Shown here piece by piece: positions 26,470 through 36,578 of a DNA stretch of 64,000 nt. This DNA is from Phycisphaerae bacterium (GTDB lineage Bacteria; Planctomycetota; Phycisphaerae; SM23-33). The notes beneath the pieces were generated by a model. That model did not search any database, had not been told where the DNA came from, and saw only the letters and a program-made list of their open reading frames with translations. The position numbers and the translations under genes were made by a program. How positions within the stretch are numbered: position 1 is the stretch's first letter; each line of letters begins with the position of its first letter. The DNA lies in contig JASLNT010000058.1 of NCBI GenBank assembly GCA_030745875.1, positions 1-64,000 on the forward strand, written 5' to 3'.

Positions 26470-27617
26470 CCGACAGAACAGCAGCCATACGAAAGCGCTT
26501 TGGCGAGCTTTACCGCCGTGAGGCGAGCGGTGTGGTAAGCGCGCCGGGACGCGTGAATCTTATCGGCGAGCACACCGATTACAATGACGGGTTCGTCCTT
26601 CCGATCGCCATTGACAGATGCACGCTGGCCGCCTTCGCGCCCGCCGACGGGCGCCGCGTGAATCTTGCGTCGGTCCAGCAGGAAGACGCTCCAGCCTCGT
26701 TCGATCTGGACGTTGATATTGAAAAGGGCTCCCCCAAATGGGCCAATTACCCCAAGGGCGTCGCCGCCGGTCTGGTCGCCGCGGGCGTTGAACTGGTCCC
26801 CATGGACATACTGTTCGACAGCGACGTGCCGATAGGCGGAGGGTTGTCGTCGTCGGCGTCTTTAGAGGTTTCGGCCGCTCTGGCGATGCTTGGCGCCGCA
26901 GGGCGGGAAATAGACGATTACCAGCTCGCCCTGATCTGCCAGAAAGCCGAGCACGAATTCGCCGGAACGCCCTGTGGAATCATGGACCAGGCGATAAGCA
27001 TAATGGCCCGGCCGGAACGGGCCCTGCTGCTGGACTGTCGCGACGGGTCGTCCAGGCAGATACCGCTGGATAATCCGGACCTTTTGGTCCTGGTCGCCGA
27101 CACGAAAGTGAAACACGATCTCACAGACGGCGGATACGCGGCCCGGCGCGACCAGTGCTACAGCGCCGCGGCGAAACTCGGCGTGAAGATGCTCCGCGAC
27201 GCCGATGCGGATATGGTTTCCGCAGCGGGCGATATACTGACCGACAAGGAACTGACCAGGGCCCGCCACGTGGTTTCAGAAATAGATCGTACGCTGAAGG
27301 CTGTTTCCGCCATGGAGTCCGGAGATTATGCGACATTTGGAGAACTGATGTACGCCTCCCACGCTTCCCTGCGAGACGACTACGAAGTGAGCTGCGAGGA
27401 ACTCGACGAGATTGTCCAGCGAGCGTCCCAACTAGATGGAGTTTACGGCGCCAGAATGACGGGAGGCGGATTCGGCGGTTGCGCGATTATACTCGCAAGC
27501 GCAGATCGAGCCGACGATATCGCACGCGCAATCACCGACAGTTACACCGCCCGTTTTGGGCATCCCTGCGTTATTTTCGCAACGCGCGCCGCAACCGGAG
27601 CCGTCTCTAACGTATAA
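26466..27617 (+). CDS. galK: Galactokinase
   Basis: A 383-residue GHMP kinase phosphorylating galactose at C1 (Leloir pathway). Signature segments are RVNLIGEHTDYNDGFVLPIA near residue 24, the ATP loop VPIGGGLSSSASLEVSAALA, CGIMDQAISIM and the C-terminal GARMTGGGFGGCAII. The start overlaps the trpD stop (ATGA), so translation is probably coupled. No other Leloir gene is in the window. Confidence 0.95.
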   Translation: MTDRTAAIRKRFGELYRREASGVVSAPGRVNLIGEHTDYNDGFVLPIAIDRCTLAAFAPADGRRVNLASVQQEDAPASFDLDVDIEKGSPKWANYPKGVAAGLVAAGVELVPMDILFDSDVPIGGGLSSSASLEVSAALAMLGAAGREIDDYQLALICQKAEHEFAGTPCGIMDQAISIMARPERALLLDCRDGSSRQIPLDNPDLLVLVADTKVKHDLTDGGYAARRDQCYSAAAKLGVKMLRDADADMVSAAGDILTDKELTRARHVVSEIDRTLKAVSAMESGDYATFGELMYASHASLRDDYEVSCEELDEIVQRASQLDGVYGARMTGGGFGGCAIILASADRADDIARAITDSYTARFGHPCVIFATRAATGAVSNV

Positions 27618-27650
27618 TATGTAAGCTCTCCGGAGGATAAACCCAGATTG

Positions 27651-28961
27651 ATGGAAGATCTTAATCGCAACGACATGACCGTGCAGACTGAAGCGGCGCT
27701 TTTGGTGGCCGTCATCCTGCCAAGTTCGACCAACGACCCGCGCGACCCGATAGGCGAGCTGCGCGCGCTGGTGCGCGCAGCGGGCGGAGACGTAGTTGAC
27801 GAAATGCTCGCCAAGCGACGCCAGATCAATCCCGGTTACTACGTCGGTTCCGGAAAGGCCAAGGAAATCGCTCGCCGCGCCAAGGCCAACGATGTCGACG
27901 TGGTGATATTCGACAACGATCTGACCCCCGGACAGATACGCGACCTGGAGGAGGTGATCGAGAGAAAGGTTATCGATCGCAGCGAGTTGATACTGGATAT
28001 CTTCGCCGCACACGCTCGCACAAATGAATCCAGAATCCAGGTGGAGCTGGCGCAGCTGGAATACACCTACCCGCGCCTGAGACACATGTGGACCCACCTG
28101 TCGCGAATTGCCGGCGGAGCCGCATCCAGCGCCGGCGGGATAGGCACGCGCGGGCCCGGCGAAAAACAGATCGAAACCGACCGCCGATTAGTACAGAAAC
28201 GAGTGTCGTTCCTGAAACGTAAGATCGCCGCAATCGACAAACGCAAGATTCGCCAAATCGCAAGCCGCAGCAAGGCGTTCTGCGCCGCACTCGTCGGATA
28301 CACCAACGCGGGCAAGAGCACGCTAATGCGACTGCTCACCGGAGCGGATATCTACGTAGCCGACCAACTGTTCGCAACGCTGGACACAAAGACGCGACGC
28401 TGGGCGGTCGAAGGGAACCAGCCCGTGCTGCTGTCGGACTCGGTGGGCTTCATCAGGGATCTTCCCCACCATCTCGTGGCGAGTTTCCGCGCGACGCTGG
28501 AAGAGGCGATACATTCCGACCTGCTGATTCACGTAGCCGACGCAAGCAGCCCGCGAGTCGAGCACCAGATCGCCGCGGTCGACAAAGTGCTCGATGAACT
28601 GGACTGTCATCCCGAGCGACAAATACTTGTCCTGAACAAAATCGACGATATAAACGATCCGACGGTAATGACCGTGCTCAGGCGGAAATACCCCGACGCG
28701 CTGGAGCTGTCGGCGCTTACCGGGCAGGGAGCCGACAAACTCGCCGAATTTGTCAGCGATCTGAGCTTGGGGTCCACCGTTCGCGTCGTGCTTCAGGCAA
28801 ATTGCGGTAACGGACGACTGATGCAGTACATAGCGCAACACGCACAGGTCGAAAAGCAGACCTACAACGACTCGACCGCCGAGATAATCGCCGTAATGCC
28901 CACCGACAAGGTCAATATGCTCAGCGCGTTTGGCGACGATATCACCGTTACCGCCTGCTGA
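27651..28961 (+). CDS. hflX: GTPase HflX
   Basis: A 436-residue ribosome-associated GTPase that helps split stalled ribosomes. The N-terminal HflX domain includes GELRALVRAAGGDVVDE and YYVGSGKAKEIA; the middle GPGEKQIETDRR precedes a coiled helix pair. GTPase motifs: G1 VGYTNAGKST, G3 LSDSVGFIRDLP, G4 LNKIDD, and the switch region FATLDTKTRR. ATG 27651 lies 13 bases after ggagga (27632-27637); an in-frame TTG at 27648 is an alternative. A TATAAT at 27613-27618, before this gene, has no matching -35. Confidence 0.95.
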   Translation: MEDLNRNDMTVQTEAALLVAVILPSSTNDPRDPIGELRALVRAAGGDVVDEMLAKRRQINPGYYVGSGKAKEIARRAKANDVDVVIFDNDLTPGQIRDLEEVIERKVIDRSELILDIFAAHARTNESRIQVELAQLEYTYPRLRHMWTHLSRIAGGAASSAGGIGTRGPGEKQIETDRRLVQKRVSFLKRKIAAIDKRKIRQIASRSKAFCAALVGYTNAGKSTLMRLLTGADIYVADQLFATLDTKTRRWAVEGNQPVLLSDSVGFIRDLPHHLVASFRATLEEAIHSDLLIHVADASSPRVEHQIAAVDKVLDELDCHPERQILVLNKIDDINDPTVMTVLRRKYPDALELSALTGQGADKLAEFVSDLSLGSTVRVVLQANCGNGRLMQYIAQHAQVEKQTYNDSTAEIIAVMPTDKVNMLSAFGDDITVTAC

Positions 28962-29055
28962 TGGCATTTACGCGAAAAAAATACGAAATGTTCGTTCCGG
29001 ACTTTTCAAGTCCGCAGTCATAGCGATAATACATATGGCGACATGGAGGTCGTCA

Positions 29056-29874
29056 ATGGCACAGACAAGTCAAACCCGCGATGACAACAGTTGCAACCAG
29101 CCGCCGCCCGCAGACGGCGCCTCGGCGTGGAAGTCCTTTGTCGGTCAGATGGCCGGGAGATTCCCCACTGCAATGTCGCAACTGCTTCGCGGACGGGGAC
29201 AGTTGCGGGGAGCCAGCGTTTCACAACTGCAGACCGGTCAGTTTCGCGGCGTGCTGCGAGCATTAGTGTACGGGCGAGCATATTCATGGACCGTTGACAC
29301 CGATGAAGATGAAGGACGCATCTGGCTGGGCCTGGACGCTCACGCTGCGGGCTCGATGATTGACGTTATACTCGGAGGCAGGCCCTACCAGAGCGAATCG
29401 GGATCCAGGGCGCTCACGGCGATCGACAGGCGCCTGCTGGGGCGAGTAATGGATCGGGCTGTCGGACTCGTCGCCGGGCTGGTCGGGATTCCGCAACCCC
29501 TGACCAGGCGCCAGGCCGAAGATGTCCCCGAATCGTCCGCGGTGCAGGCTGTCTGCTTCGATCTGGAGATCGGCGGGGCGATGTGGTTGTTTGTGGACGA
29601 CCGATTCTGCGCCGACGCGGCATCTCACGCCAACGGGCGCTCGCCACGCGCCAAAGGCGGTCCGATAGAATTGTCAGCCACGCTCAACGTTGAGGAAATC
29701 GCATCCGATCAACTCGCCGCCCTCGAAGTCGGAGACGTGATCTCCACCGACGTATCGGTTGAGGGAGAGGTTATCGTACGCCTGGCGGGAATACCGAAAT
29801 ATGTCGGGCAACTGTCCACGGTGGACGGTAAGAAGGCGATCACGATCACCCGCAAGATCACCGACGCCGACTAG
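29056..29874 (+). CDS. FliM-like protein with C-terminal SPOA (FliN/FliM) domain
   Basis: A 272-residue protein. ATG 29056 is fixed by ggaggt at 29045-29050; longer frames lack similarity. Residues about 110-150 (RALTAIDRRLLGRVMDRAVGLV) resemble the FliM middle domain, and the C-terminal 75 residues (IELSATLNVEEIASDQLAAL, GDVISTD, VRLAGIPKYVGQLS) are a typical SPOA domain as in FliN, FliM and type III secretion SctQ. The N-terminal CheY-binding peptide of FliM is absent. No other flagellar or secretion gene is in the window, so whether it serves a flagellar switch or another C-ring is unresolved. Confidence 0.75.
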   Translation: MAQTSQTRDDNSCNQPPPADGASAWKSFVGQMAGRFPTAMSQLLRGRGQLRGASVSQLQTGQFRGVLRALVYGRAYSWTVDTDEDEGRIWLGLDAHAAGSMIDVILGGRPYQSESGSRALTAIDRRLLGRVMDRAVGLVAGLVGIPQPLTRRQAEDVPESSAVQAVCFDLEIGGAMWLFVDDRFCADAASHANGRSPRAKGGPIELSATLNVEEIASDQLAALEVGDVISTDVSVEGEVIVRLAGIPKYVGQLSTVDGKKAITITRKITDAD

Positions 29875-31604
29875 TTGTCGGTTGGGATCCGTTTTGCCCG
29901 CGATTGGATAATCGTCATCGCCGACTCGACAATCATCCATATCTCCAGCACAACTATCACGCTTGTGATTATCAGCAGGTGCAGATTCTTGTTGTTCTGT
30001 GTGTAGTCGCGATAGAAATCGTTGAGCTTGTAGGTTATCGCCCATGCGGTCATGGCCAGCATGATGAAGAACGGTATAAGCGTGTAGATTATCGGTTTGC
30101 CCTTCCGCGCCAGGTACACCGTGATAACCAGGAACGCCAGCGCCGCCAGCAACTGGTTGGTCGCCCCGAACAGCGGCCAGAGCAGCAGACCGCCCTTGCC
30201 CTGTCCGTCATATAGCGCCAGAACGCCCGCGGCGACCACTGCTACAGTCGTTGCAATGTACTTGTTGCGCAGCGGTTTAACGCCTATGCCCTCTCCGAGT
30301 TCCGATATCACGTATCGCTGAAGTCGGGTGGCGGTGTCGAGCGTTGTGCCCGCAAAACAGGCTACGAACACGCCCATTATCGTTGCGCCCAATGCGACCT
30401 TGATGCCCAGGAAGCTTAGCATGTTGGCCGATCCGTTTACGAACGCTCCGACTTTTGCGCCCAGGCCCTGCGCGGCCCCCCAGCTTTCGTAGTGATGAGC
30501 CCATCTGGCCTCTCCGATGTGTCCGGCATTGTCGGCCAGCAGTCCGATCCCCCCCGCGACCGCCACCAGCACGAAAACCGCCAGCATGCCTTCCATCAAC
30601 ATGCTTCCGTATCCGATCGGGCATGCGTCGGTTTCGTGTCTGATCTGCTTGGAGGTGGTGCCCGACGAGACCAGGCAGTGGAACCCGCTTATCGCTCCAC
30701 ATGCGATTGTCACGAACAGGAACGGCAGGATCGGCGGGGCTCCTTTGGGATGCAATTCCAGCGCTGGGGCGACAATTTCCGGTCTTGAGACCAGTACGCC
30801 CGCGGCCAGGAGAATCATGATCACAAACAGAACGTGCCCGTTGATATAGTCTCGCGGTTGCAGCAGCCAGGTCACCGGAAGCACCGACGCGATGAACACG
30901 TAGATCAGCAGCAGGATCGACCAGGTCACTCGCGGGACAATAGTCAGCGAACCGATGGTGATATTCTCGAGTATGATTCCGCAGTACACCTCGCCAACGT
31001 ACACCGCCGCACCCAGCACCACCAGCGCCACAAGCGAAAGCGGAAGGGCGGGCAGTTTGGATTTGTAGATCATGTGGCCCAGCGCCATGGCGATGGGGAT
31101 CTGTATCCACACCGAGAAGACCGCTCCGGGGTACATGTTGAACAGCGTTGCTATCACCAGGCAGAAGATCGCCAGGACGATCGTCAGCGCCAGTGCGATT
31201 ATGCACAGGAACATTACGCGAACGCGTGCGGATATCAGGTCGCCTGCGATATCGCCGATACCCCGCCCGCGATGTCGCATTGAGATCACCAGTGCGCCCA
31301 GATCGTGCACTGCGCCCATGAAGATGCACCCGACCGTGACCCAGATGAATGCGGGGACCCAGCCCCATATTATTCCAATCGCCGGACCCACAATCGGACC
31401 GGTGCCCGCGATGGATGTGTAGTGGTGTCCGAACAGGATTCCCTTCTTCGTCGGCACGTAATCCGTTCCGTCATTGATCTCGACCGCCGGCGTGCGGATT
31501 GACGGATCAAGTGCGAATATCTTGCGGGCCAGGAACTTTCCGTACGTGTGATACGCTATCAGGTACGCCGCCGCCGCCCCAACGGCTAGAAGAATCGATC
31601 CCAT
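29871..31604 (-). CDS. cstA: Carbon starvation protein CstA family transporter
   Basis: A 577-residue integral membrane protein, shorter than E. coli CstA (701). It has about 14 hydrophobic segments, and family landmarks include HHYTSIAGTGPIVGPAIGIIWGW, FMGAVHDLGALVISMRHRGR, FHCLVSSGTTSKQIRHETDA and LFGATNQLLAALAF. CstA proteins import peptides or pyruvate. The start has aaggat immediately upstream on the minus strand. Its stop overlaps the FliM-like stop by 4 bp (convergent). Confidence 0.93.
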   Translation of the reverse strand: MGSILLAVGAAAAYLIAYHTYGKFLARKIFALDPSIRTPAVEINDGTDYVPTKKGILFGHHYTSIAGTGPIVGPAIGIIWGWVPAFIWVTVGCIFMGAVHDLGALVISMRHRGRGIGDIAGDLISARVRVMFLCIIALALTIVLAIFCLVIATLFNMYPGAVFSVWIQIPIAMALGHMIYKSKLPALPLSLVALVVLGAAVYVGEVYCGIILENITIGSLTIVPRVTWSILLLIYVFIASVLPVTWLLQPRDYINGHVLFVIMILLAAGVLVSRPEIVAPALELHPKGAPPILPFLFVTIACGAISGFHCLVSSGTTSKQIRHETDACPIGYGSMLMEGMLAVFVLVAVAGGIGLLADNAGHIGEARWAHHYESWGAAQGLGAKVGAFVNGSANMLSFLGIKVALGATIMGVFVACFAGTTLDTATRLQRYVISELGEGIGVKPLRNKYIATTVAVVAAGVLALYDGQGKGGLLLWPLFGATNQLLAALAFLVITVYLARKGKPIIYTLIPFFIMLAMTAWAITYKLNDFYRDYTQNNKNLHLLIITSVIVVLEIWMIVESAMTIIQSRAKRIPTDN

Positions 31605-31842
31605 GAGTTATCCTTTGGTTTGAACGTTTCGTTAAGTTGGTTTGGCGGTTTGGTGCGACTCGACCGTATATACAATGACGAAACATCCGGCCCGTTTCAA
31701 GCGGATTCGCAGTACGTCCGCCCCCGAGTGTTGCGTGCGCTCATAAGTGTCGCCAAAACGATCGGGTTAAAGTTTGGTGTCCTAATCGGTCGACATAAGA
31801 GTGCCGCGATTAGTGAAAATTGGTCTCGGGCGCTGCCGTGGA

Positions 31843-31873
31843 GACGGCGGGACGGATGAACCGACCCGCCGTC
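31843..31873. terminator. Hairpin beyond the poly-Asp gene; rest of gap 31605-31906 empty
   Basis: Perfect 9-bp arms gacggcggg (31843-31851) and cccgccgtc (31865-31873) with a 13-nt loop lie 34 bp past the stop of the poly-Asp gene, which reads on the minus strand. No U-run follows, so it is only a candidate terminator. The remainder of 31605-31906 holds nothing coding; it is the upstream region of cstA. Confidence 0.4.
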
Positions 31874-31906
31874 ACCTCGTGCGCGCTGCGAGAGCAGGGG
31901 GATATC

Positions 31907-32572
<666 letters not shown>

Positions 32573-32636
32573 GATCTTTCTCCTGATTTGGCGGTTCCCT
32601 TGGGTTATTTGTGCGGCTATGCGGTTATTGTACGCT

Positions 32637-33752
32637 TCATTCCGGTTTTGGTTTGGCGGGGGGCGGGTTTTTCAGTTTGCATTCTCCCGACAGGATGAAT
32701 TGGATCATGGTGTCCTTCCTGCCGATGAAGTAGCCCGCTTTTGGGCCCGCACTGAGAATATCGCCCGTCACCTGAACGGCCGGTCGATTCTTCGCCGAGA
32801 CATTCTCGAATCGCCTGCCCGGTAACGACATCTTGACGACTATGTCGCCGGCGACGGCGTAGATTGTTGTCATGCCTCCAGCCGTCGACGATCGCTTGTA
32901 CAAATCAATCTGCTCCTGCAACTGGCGTATTTGTTTTCGGAAGTCAACTCGCTTCGGCCTGTCGTATCCTGTGGTTTTTGGCGCCTTTATTCCTCCGGAG
33001 CCTGCGGGCGGTTTGCGGGCCGGACGCGTGGTGGCGCGTGCGGCGAGGCGACCATCAACGATTTTCGTGTTATTGGGCTTCTTGGGCCTGGGCTGGCCGT
33101 AGACCGCTGCGCGGAGCGTCTCGTCAAGGGTTCGGTTGGCTTTCTTCAGGGCCTTGTTGACCTGGTCTTTTGAGATTATGGAACCGGACATGAGTTTCAT
33201 CGACCAGTTAACCCTTGTTCCAGCGAACTCCTTGCGTCGGGTCAACCAGGCGTCGATCCCGTGGTCGACGTCCAGATGCACCAGCTTCCTGCGCAATGCT
33301 ATGTGCTCCGAGAGCAGGAGCGGATCCGACCACCATTTCCACAATTCCTCGTGAAGCGTGATGGCTATCAGTCTTACGTTGCGGCGGGTACTTGCGGCGG
33401 TTCCCGGTTTCGAAGTGCTCGAACCAGTCGAGCGAAGCAGCGACTTGACCCGGGCCTTGAGCATCTTGTTCTCAGCCAGCGCCAATCTATACTCCATGGC
33501 GCGGCTTTTATGTTGTGCGTTGGTTCGGGCGATTTCTTTCCTGATTTCTTCAACGGCGCGCCGCTGGGCGACAAGATCGGCGCTGAGCTGTTGGTTCAGG
33601 GCGGAGTGTTCGACCAGGAGCTTCTTGAGCGTCTCGTTCTCGATCAGGGCGGCGGTGAGTTTGGCTTGCAGTTTGTTCGCGGACTCCTGGGCCCAAAGCC
33701 GCGGGCCCGAGGCGATCAGCGCGATCAGACAGATGGTGCGGGTTAGTCTCAT
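32637..33752 (-). CDS. Secreted coiled-coil protein of unknown function
   Basis: A 371-residue protein with a signal peptide (TICLIALIASGPRLWA) followed by a long heptad-rich helix, residues about 24-108 (for example LQAKLTAALIENETLKKLL and AVEEIRKEIARTN). The middle carries a conserved-looking segment ITLHEELWKWWSDPLLLSEH, then a Lys/Pro-rich linker, a short second coiled coil (FRKQIRQLQEQIDLYKR) and a C-terminal beta-rich part (GDIVVKMSLPGRRFENVSAK). I do not recognise the family. It may be co-transcribed with the poly-Asp gene 64 bp downstream. Confidence 0.65.
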   Translation of the reverse strand: MRLTRTICLIALIASGPRLWAQESANKLQAKLTAALIENETLKKLLVEHSALNQQLSADLVAQRRAVEEIRKEIARTNAQHKSRAMEYRLALAENKMLKARVKSLLRSTGSSTSKPGTAASTRRNVRLIAITLHEELWKWWSDPLLLSEHIALRRKLVHLDVDHGIDAWLTRRKEFAGTRVNWSMKLMSGSIISKDQVNKALKKANRTLDETLRAAVYGQPRPKKPNNTKIVDGRLAARATTRPARKPPAGSGGIKAPKTTGYDRPKRVDFRKQIRQLQEQIDLYKRSSTAGGMTTIYAVAGDIVVKMSLPGRRFENVSAKNRPAVQVTGDILSAGPKAGYFIGRKDTMIQFILSGECKLKNPPPAKPKPE

Positions 33753-33975
33753 TGCTGTTGCTTCCCGACGGATCTATTGGGGGCCTGTGTGTTGCGACTC
33801 CTGAATTATCGGCTTGCCGGGCAACGGATGCAAGGCTGATGCGCGCCAAGCGGACAATGGGGTGTCAAAGTCGGCCTGAGGCGGGTAAAATTTCGAGCCG
33901 TGTCGCAAGAGCGTTGGCGACCGGATCGTGAACCGGGCTCCGGCGCATCGGATCAATCCGCACAGGAACGGACAG

Positions 33976-34695
33976 ATGAGCGACGAGACACTCAAGGGTC
34001 AAACGGCGATTGTAACCGGAGCCGGCAGGGGCATCGGGCGCGCCATTGCTGTTACGCTGGCTGCGCGCGGAGTTAACGTTGCGCTGGCCGCCCGGACCGA
34101 ATCGCAGCTTCGCGCAGTTCAAACCGAGATAACAACCGCCGGCGGGCGGGCGGAAGTGTTCCCCACGGACATCACAAACGACGCGGAGATCACCGCGCTG
34201 CTCGACGGAACGGTCGACCGATTCGGCGGGTTCGATATCCTGGTAAACAACGCCGGTTCAGTGAAGGTGGTTTCCCTGGCGGAAACGTCCGCCGAAGACT
34301 GGGACCACACTATGGCGGTCAACGTCCGCGCGCCGTTCGTTCTCTGCCGCCAGGCGATACCGTATCTCAAGCAGAGACCGCACCCGCACATTATCAACAT
34401 AGCTTCGGCGCTGGCGGTGAAGGGATACGCCGATCACGGCGCATACACCGCTTCGAAGCACGCGTTGCTGGGCATGACGCGAACGCTGGCGAAAGAAGTG
34501 AACGATATGGGCGTGCTCGTTCACGTTATTCATCCCGGCGGCGTGGACACGGGCATGCGGTTTGATGAGGACCGCTCGATCCTGATGAACCCCCAACCGA
34601 TCGCCGACGCGGTGATCTTCCTGCTGACGATGGAAGGAAGCGGAACAGTCGACGAAATCCGCGTCCGAAGAACGGTCGGAGAGCCCTGGGCCTAA
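33976..34695 (+). CDS. Short-chain dehydrogenase/reductase (3-oxoacyl-ACP reductase-like)
   Basis: A 239-residue classical SDR. ATG 33976 is behind aggaacgg; the longer frame start is unsupported. The cofactor motif is TAIVTGAGRGIGRAIAVTL, the NNAG motif is ILVNNAGSVKVV, and the catalytic Ser and YxxxK are in INIASALAVKG and GAYTASKHALLGM. The Arg after the second beta strand (LAARTE) suggests NADPH. Substrate is unknown; FabG-like or sugar-alcohol reductases share this layout. It overlaps the rtcB stop convergently. Confidence 0.9.
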   Translation: MSDETLKGQTAIVTGAGRGIGRAIAVTLAARGVNVALAARTESQLRAVQTEITTAGGRAEVFPTDITNDAEITALLDGTVDRFGGFDILVNNAGSVKVVSLAETSAEDWDHTMAVNVRAPFVLCRQAIPYLKQRPHPHIINIASALAVKGYADHGAYTASKHALLGMTRTLAKEVNDMGVLVHVIHPGGVDTGMRFDEDRSILMNPQPIADAVIFLLTMEGSGTVDEIRVRRTVGEPWA

Positions 34696-36152
34696 CCTTT
34701 GATCACGCCCATGGGCCTGAGGCGGAGGACCTTTCCGGCCAGACCGGCCGAACATACGCACCGGACCACCGCGTCGATATCCTTGTATGCGTCGGGCTGT
34801 TCTTCAGCCAGCCCCGTGCGTCCGCGAGCCCGCGCCGTGATCCCCTTGCGCGCCAGTTCGGCGTCGATGCGTCTGCCCTTGGCGTGCCGGATGGCTTGTT
34901 TCCTGGACATTACGCGCCCGGCTCCGTGGCAGGCGCTGCCGAAAGTTTGCTCCATCGCGGTTTGCGCGCCCAGCAGCAAGTAACTGGCTGTGCCCATGTC
35001 GCCTGGTATCAGCACCGGTTGCCCCAGCCGTTTGAGGGCGTCCGGGAGTTCGCGATGCCCCGGACCGAACGCGCGAGTGGCGCCCTTGCGGTGAACGCAC
35101 AGCTTGCGCGATTCGCCCGCTACCGTGTGGGTCTCTATCTTGGCGATGTTGTGGGCTACGTCGTAAACCTGCCGCAGCGCCGCGTCGGTGTCGCGAGCTC
35201 CAAAGAATTGCGACATAGACTTGCGGACCTGGACGGCGAGAAGCTGTCGATTGCACCAGGCGAAATTCGCCGCCGCTCGCATCGCCGCCAGGTACTGCTG
35301 TCCTTCGTTGCTGTTGACCGGGGCGCAAACCAGTTGGCGGTCGGGTAATTCGATGCCGTACTTCCCCGGAGCCGATCGCAGCGTTCTGAGATAGTCTCCG
35401 CAAACCTGGTGCCCCAGCCCGCGCGAACCGCTGTGTATCATCACGGCGACCTGCCCCATCCGCATGCCCATCGCCGCTGCGGCGCGCGTGTCGTATACCT
35501 CGTCGACATACTGTATCTCGACGAAATGGTTGCCCGCGCCAAGTGTCCCGCACTGGTCGGCTCCGCGTTTGACGGCTTGGGGGGAGACTGCGTCGGCGTC
35601 GGCTTGGTCCAGGCATCCGGACGATTCGGTGAACTCCGCGTCGGCGCGATCGGCCAGGCCGCACGAGACCAGATGCCCGACCCCGCGTTCGAGAATCTTG
35701 CGCATTTCCTTGTTGTTGAACGTAAACGGGCCTGAGACGCCCACGCCCGCGGGGATGTCCGCAAAGAGGTGCTCGGTGAGTTTCTCGACCTGCGGGCGAA
35801 TGTCGTCGGCGTCGAGATTCGATCGCAGCAACCGCACGCCGCAGTTTATGTCGTATCCCACGCCGCCCGGCGAGATCACCCCGCCGTCGTTCACATCCGT
35901 CGCCGCCACGCCTCCTATCGGAAAACCGTATCCCCAGTGTACGTCCGGCATGGCCAGCGACGCGCCCACGATGCCCGGCAGCGATGCGACGTTCGCAACT
36001 TGCTTCGGTCCTCCGCCCGATATTACGTCGTCGATCAGGTCGGCGCTGGAGAAGATTACCCCGTCAACGCGCATGGACGGTTGGGATCCTTTTGGGATGC
36101 GCCAGCGATTGGCGTCCAGCTGCTCGAGTTTGCCTTCAAACTTTTCGGCCAT
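34692..36152 (-). CDS. rtcB: RNA-splicing ligase RtcB
   Basis: A 486-residue GTP/Mn-dependent ligase joining 2',3'-cyclic phosphate (or 3'-phosphate) and 5'-OH RNA ends. Key segments: GGVGYDINCGVRLLR with the metal Asp and Cys, GTLGAGNHFVEIQYVDE with metal His, HSGSRGLGHQVC, and ACHGAGRVMSRKQA containing the guanylated His (His404 of the Pyrococcus enzyme). MAEKFEGKLEQLDANRW is the usual RtcB N-terminus. It is preceded 3 bp upstream by archease, its activating partner, and the two form an operon. Confidence 0.97.
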   Translation of the reverse strand: MAEKFEGKLEQLDANRWRIPKGSQPSMRVDGVIFSSADLIDDVISGGGPKQVANVASLPGIVGASLAMPDVHWGYGFPIGGVAATDVNDGGVISPGGVGYDINCGVRLLRSNLDADDIRPQVEKLTEHLFADIPAGVGVSGPFTFNNKEMRKILERGVGHLVSCGLADRADAEFTESSGCLDQADADAVSPQAVKRGADQCGTLGAGNHFVEIQYVDEVYDTRAAAAMGMRMGQVAVMIHSGSRGLGHQVCGDYLRTLRSAPGKYGIELPDRQLVCAPVNSNEGQQYLAAMRAAANFAWCNRQLLAVQVRKSMSQFFGARDTDAALRQVYDVAHNIAKIETHTVAGESRKLCVHRKGATRAFGPGHRELPDALKRLGQPVLIPGDMGTASYLLLGAQTAMEQTFGSACHGAGRVMSRKQAIRHAKGRRIDAELARKGITARARGRTGLAEEQPDAYKDIDAVVRCVCSAGLAGKVLRLRPMGVIKG

Positions 36153-36155
36153 TGC

Positions 36156-36575
36156 TTACAGGTCCAATATTACTCTCGCCGACCAGCTCCCGTCGCGTTC
36201 GATCACTTCCAGTTCATGATACGTTACTGCTTTTATCTCCGTCAGGATTTCGTGCAGTTGCGGGTTAAGATCGGTTCCGAAGAGTTCGGCGGTCGCCGAT
36301 GTTTGCGTGATGTCGGTTACTTTGACCGATGCGACGGCGAAACGGTCGGTTTGAATCGCGCCCAGCACGGCTTCGAGAAAATCGACCGTGAGCGCTTCGA
36401 AGTCGGGCGCTTCGACGGAGAACGTGCGTTTGGTTTCAGGCGACACGTTCTTTCGCGGGCAGACCAGGTCGCACATGCATTCGGCTAGCGCTTCGAGCAG
36501 TTCGCCCGGTGAGTCGGCGCGTCCGGAGAGTCCTACATCCGCGGTGTGATCGAATGTCTCACAGTGTCCGGACAT
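36156..36575 (-). CDS. Archease
   Basis: A 139-residue protein with the archease pattern: FDHTADVGLSGRADSPGELLEALAECMCDLV at the N-terminus (Asp metal ligand in HTADVG) and the C-terminal strand TYHELEVIERDGSWSARVIL with its conserved Asp. Archease promotes multiple turnover of RtcB by assisting guanylation. It sits 3 bp from both its neighbours, the RACo-like gene upstream and rtcB downstream. Confidence 0.93.
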   Translation of the reverse strand: MSGHCETFDHTADVGLSGRADSPGELLEALAECMCDLVCPRKNVSPETKRTFSVEAPDFEALTVDFLEAVLGAIQTDRFAVASVKVTDITQTSATAELFGTDLNPQLHEILTEIKAVTYHELEVIERDGSWSARVILDL

Positions 36576-36578
36576 GCC

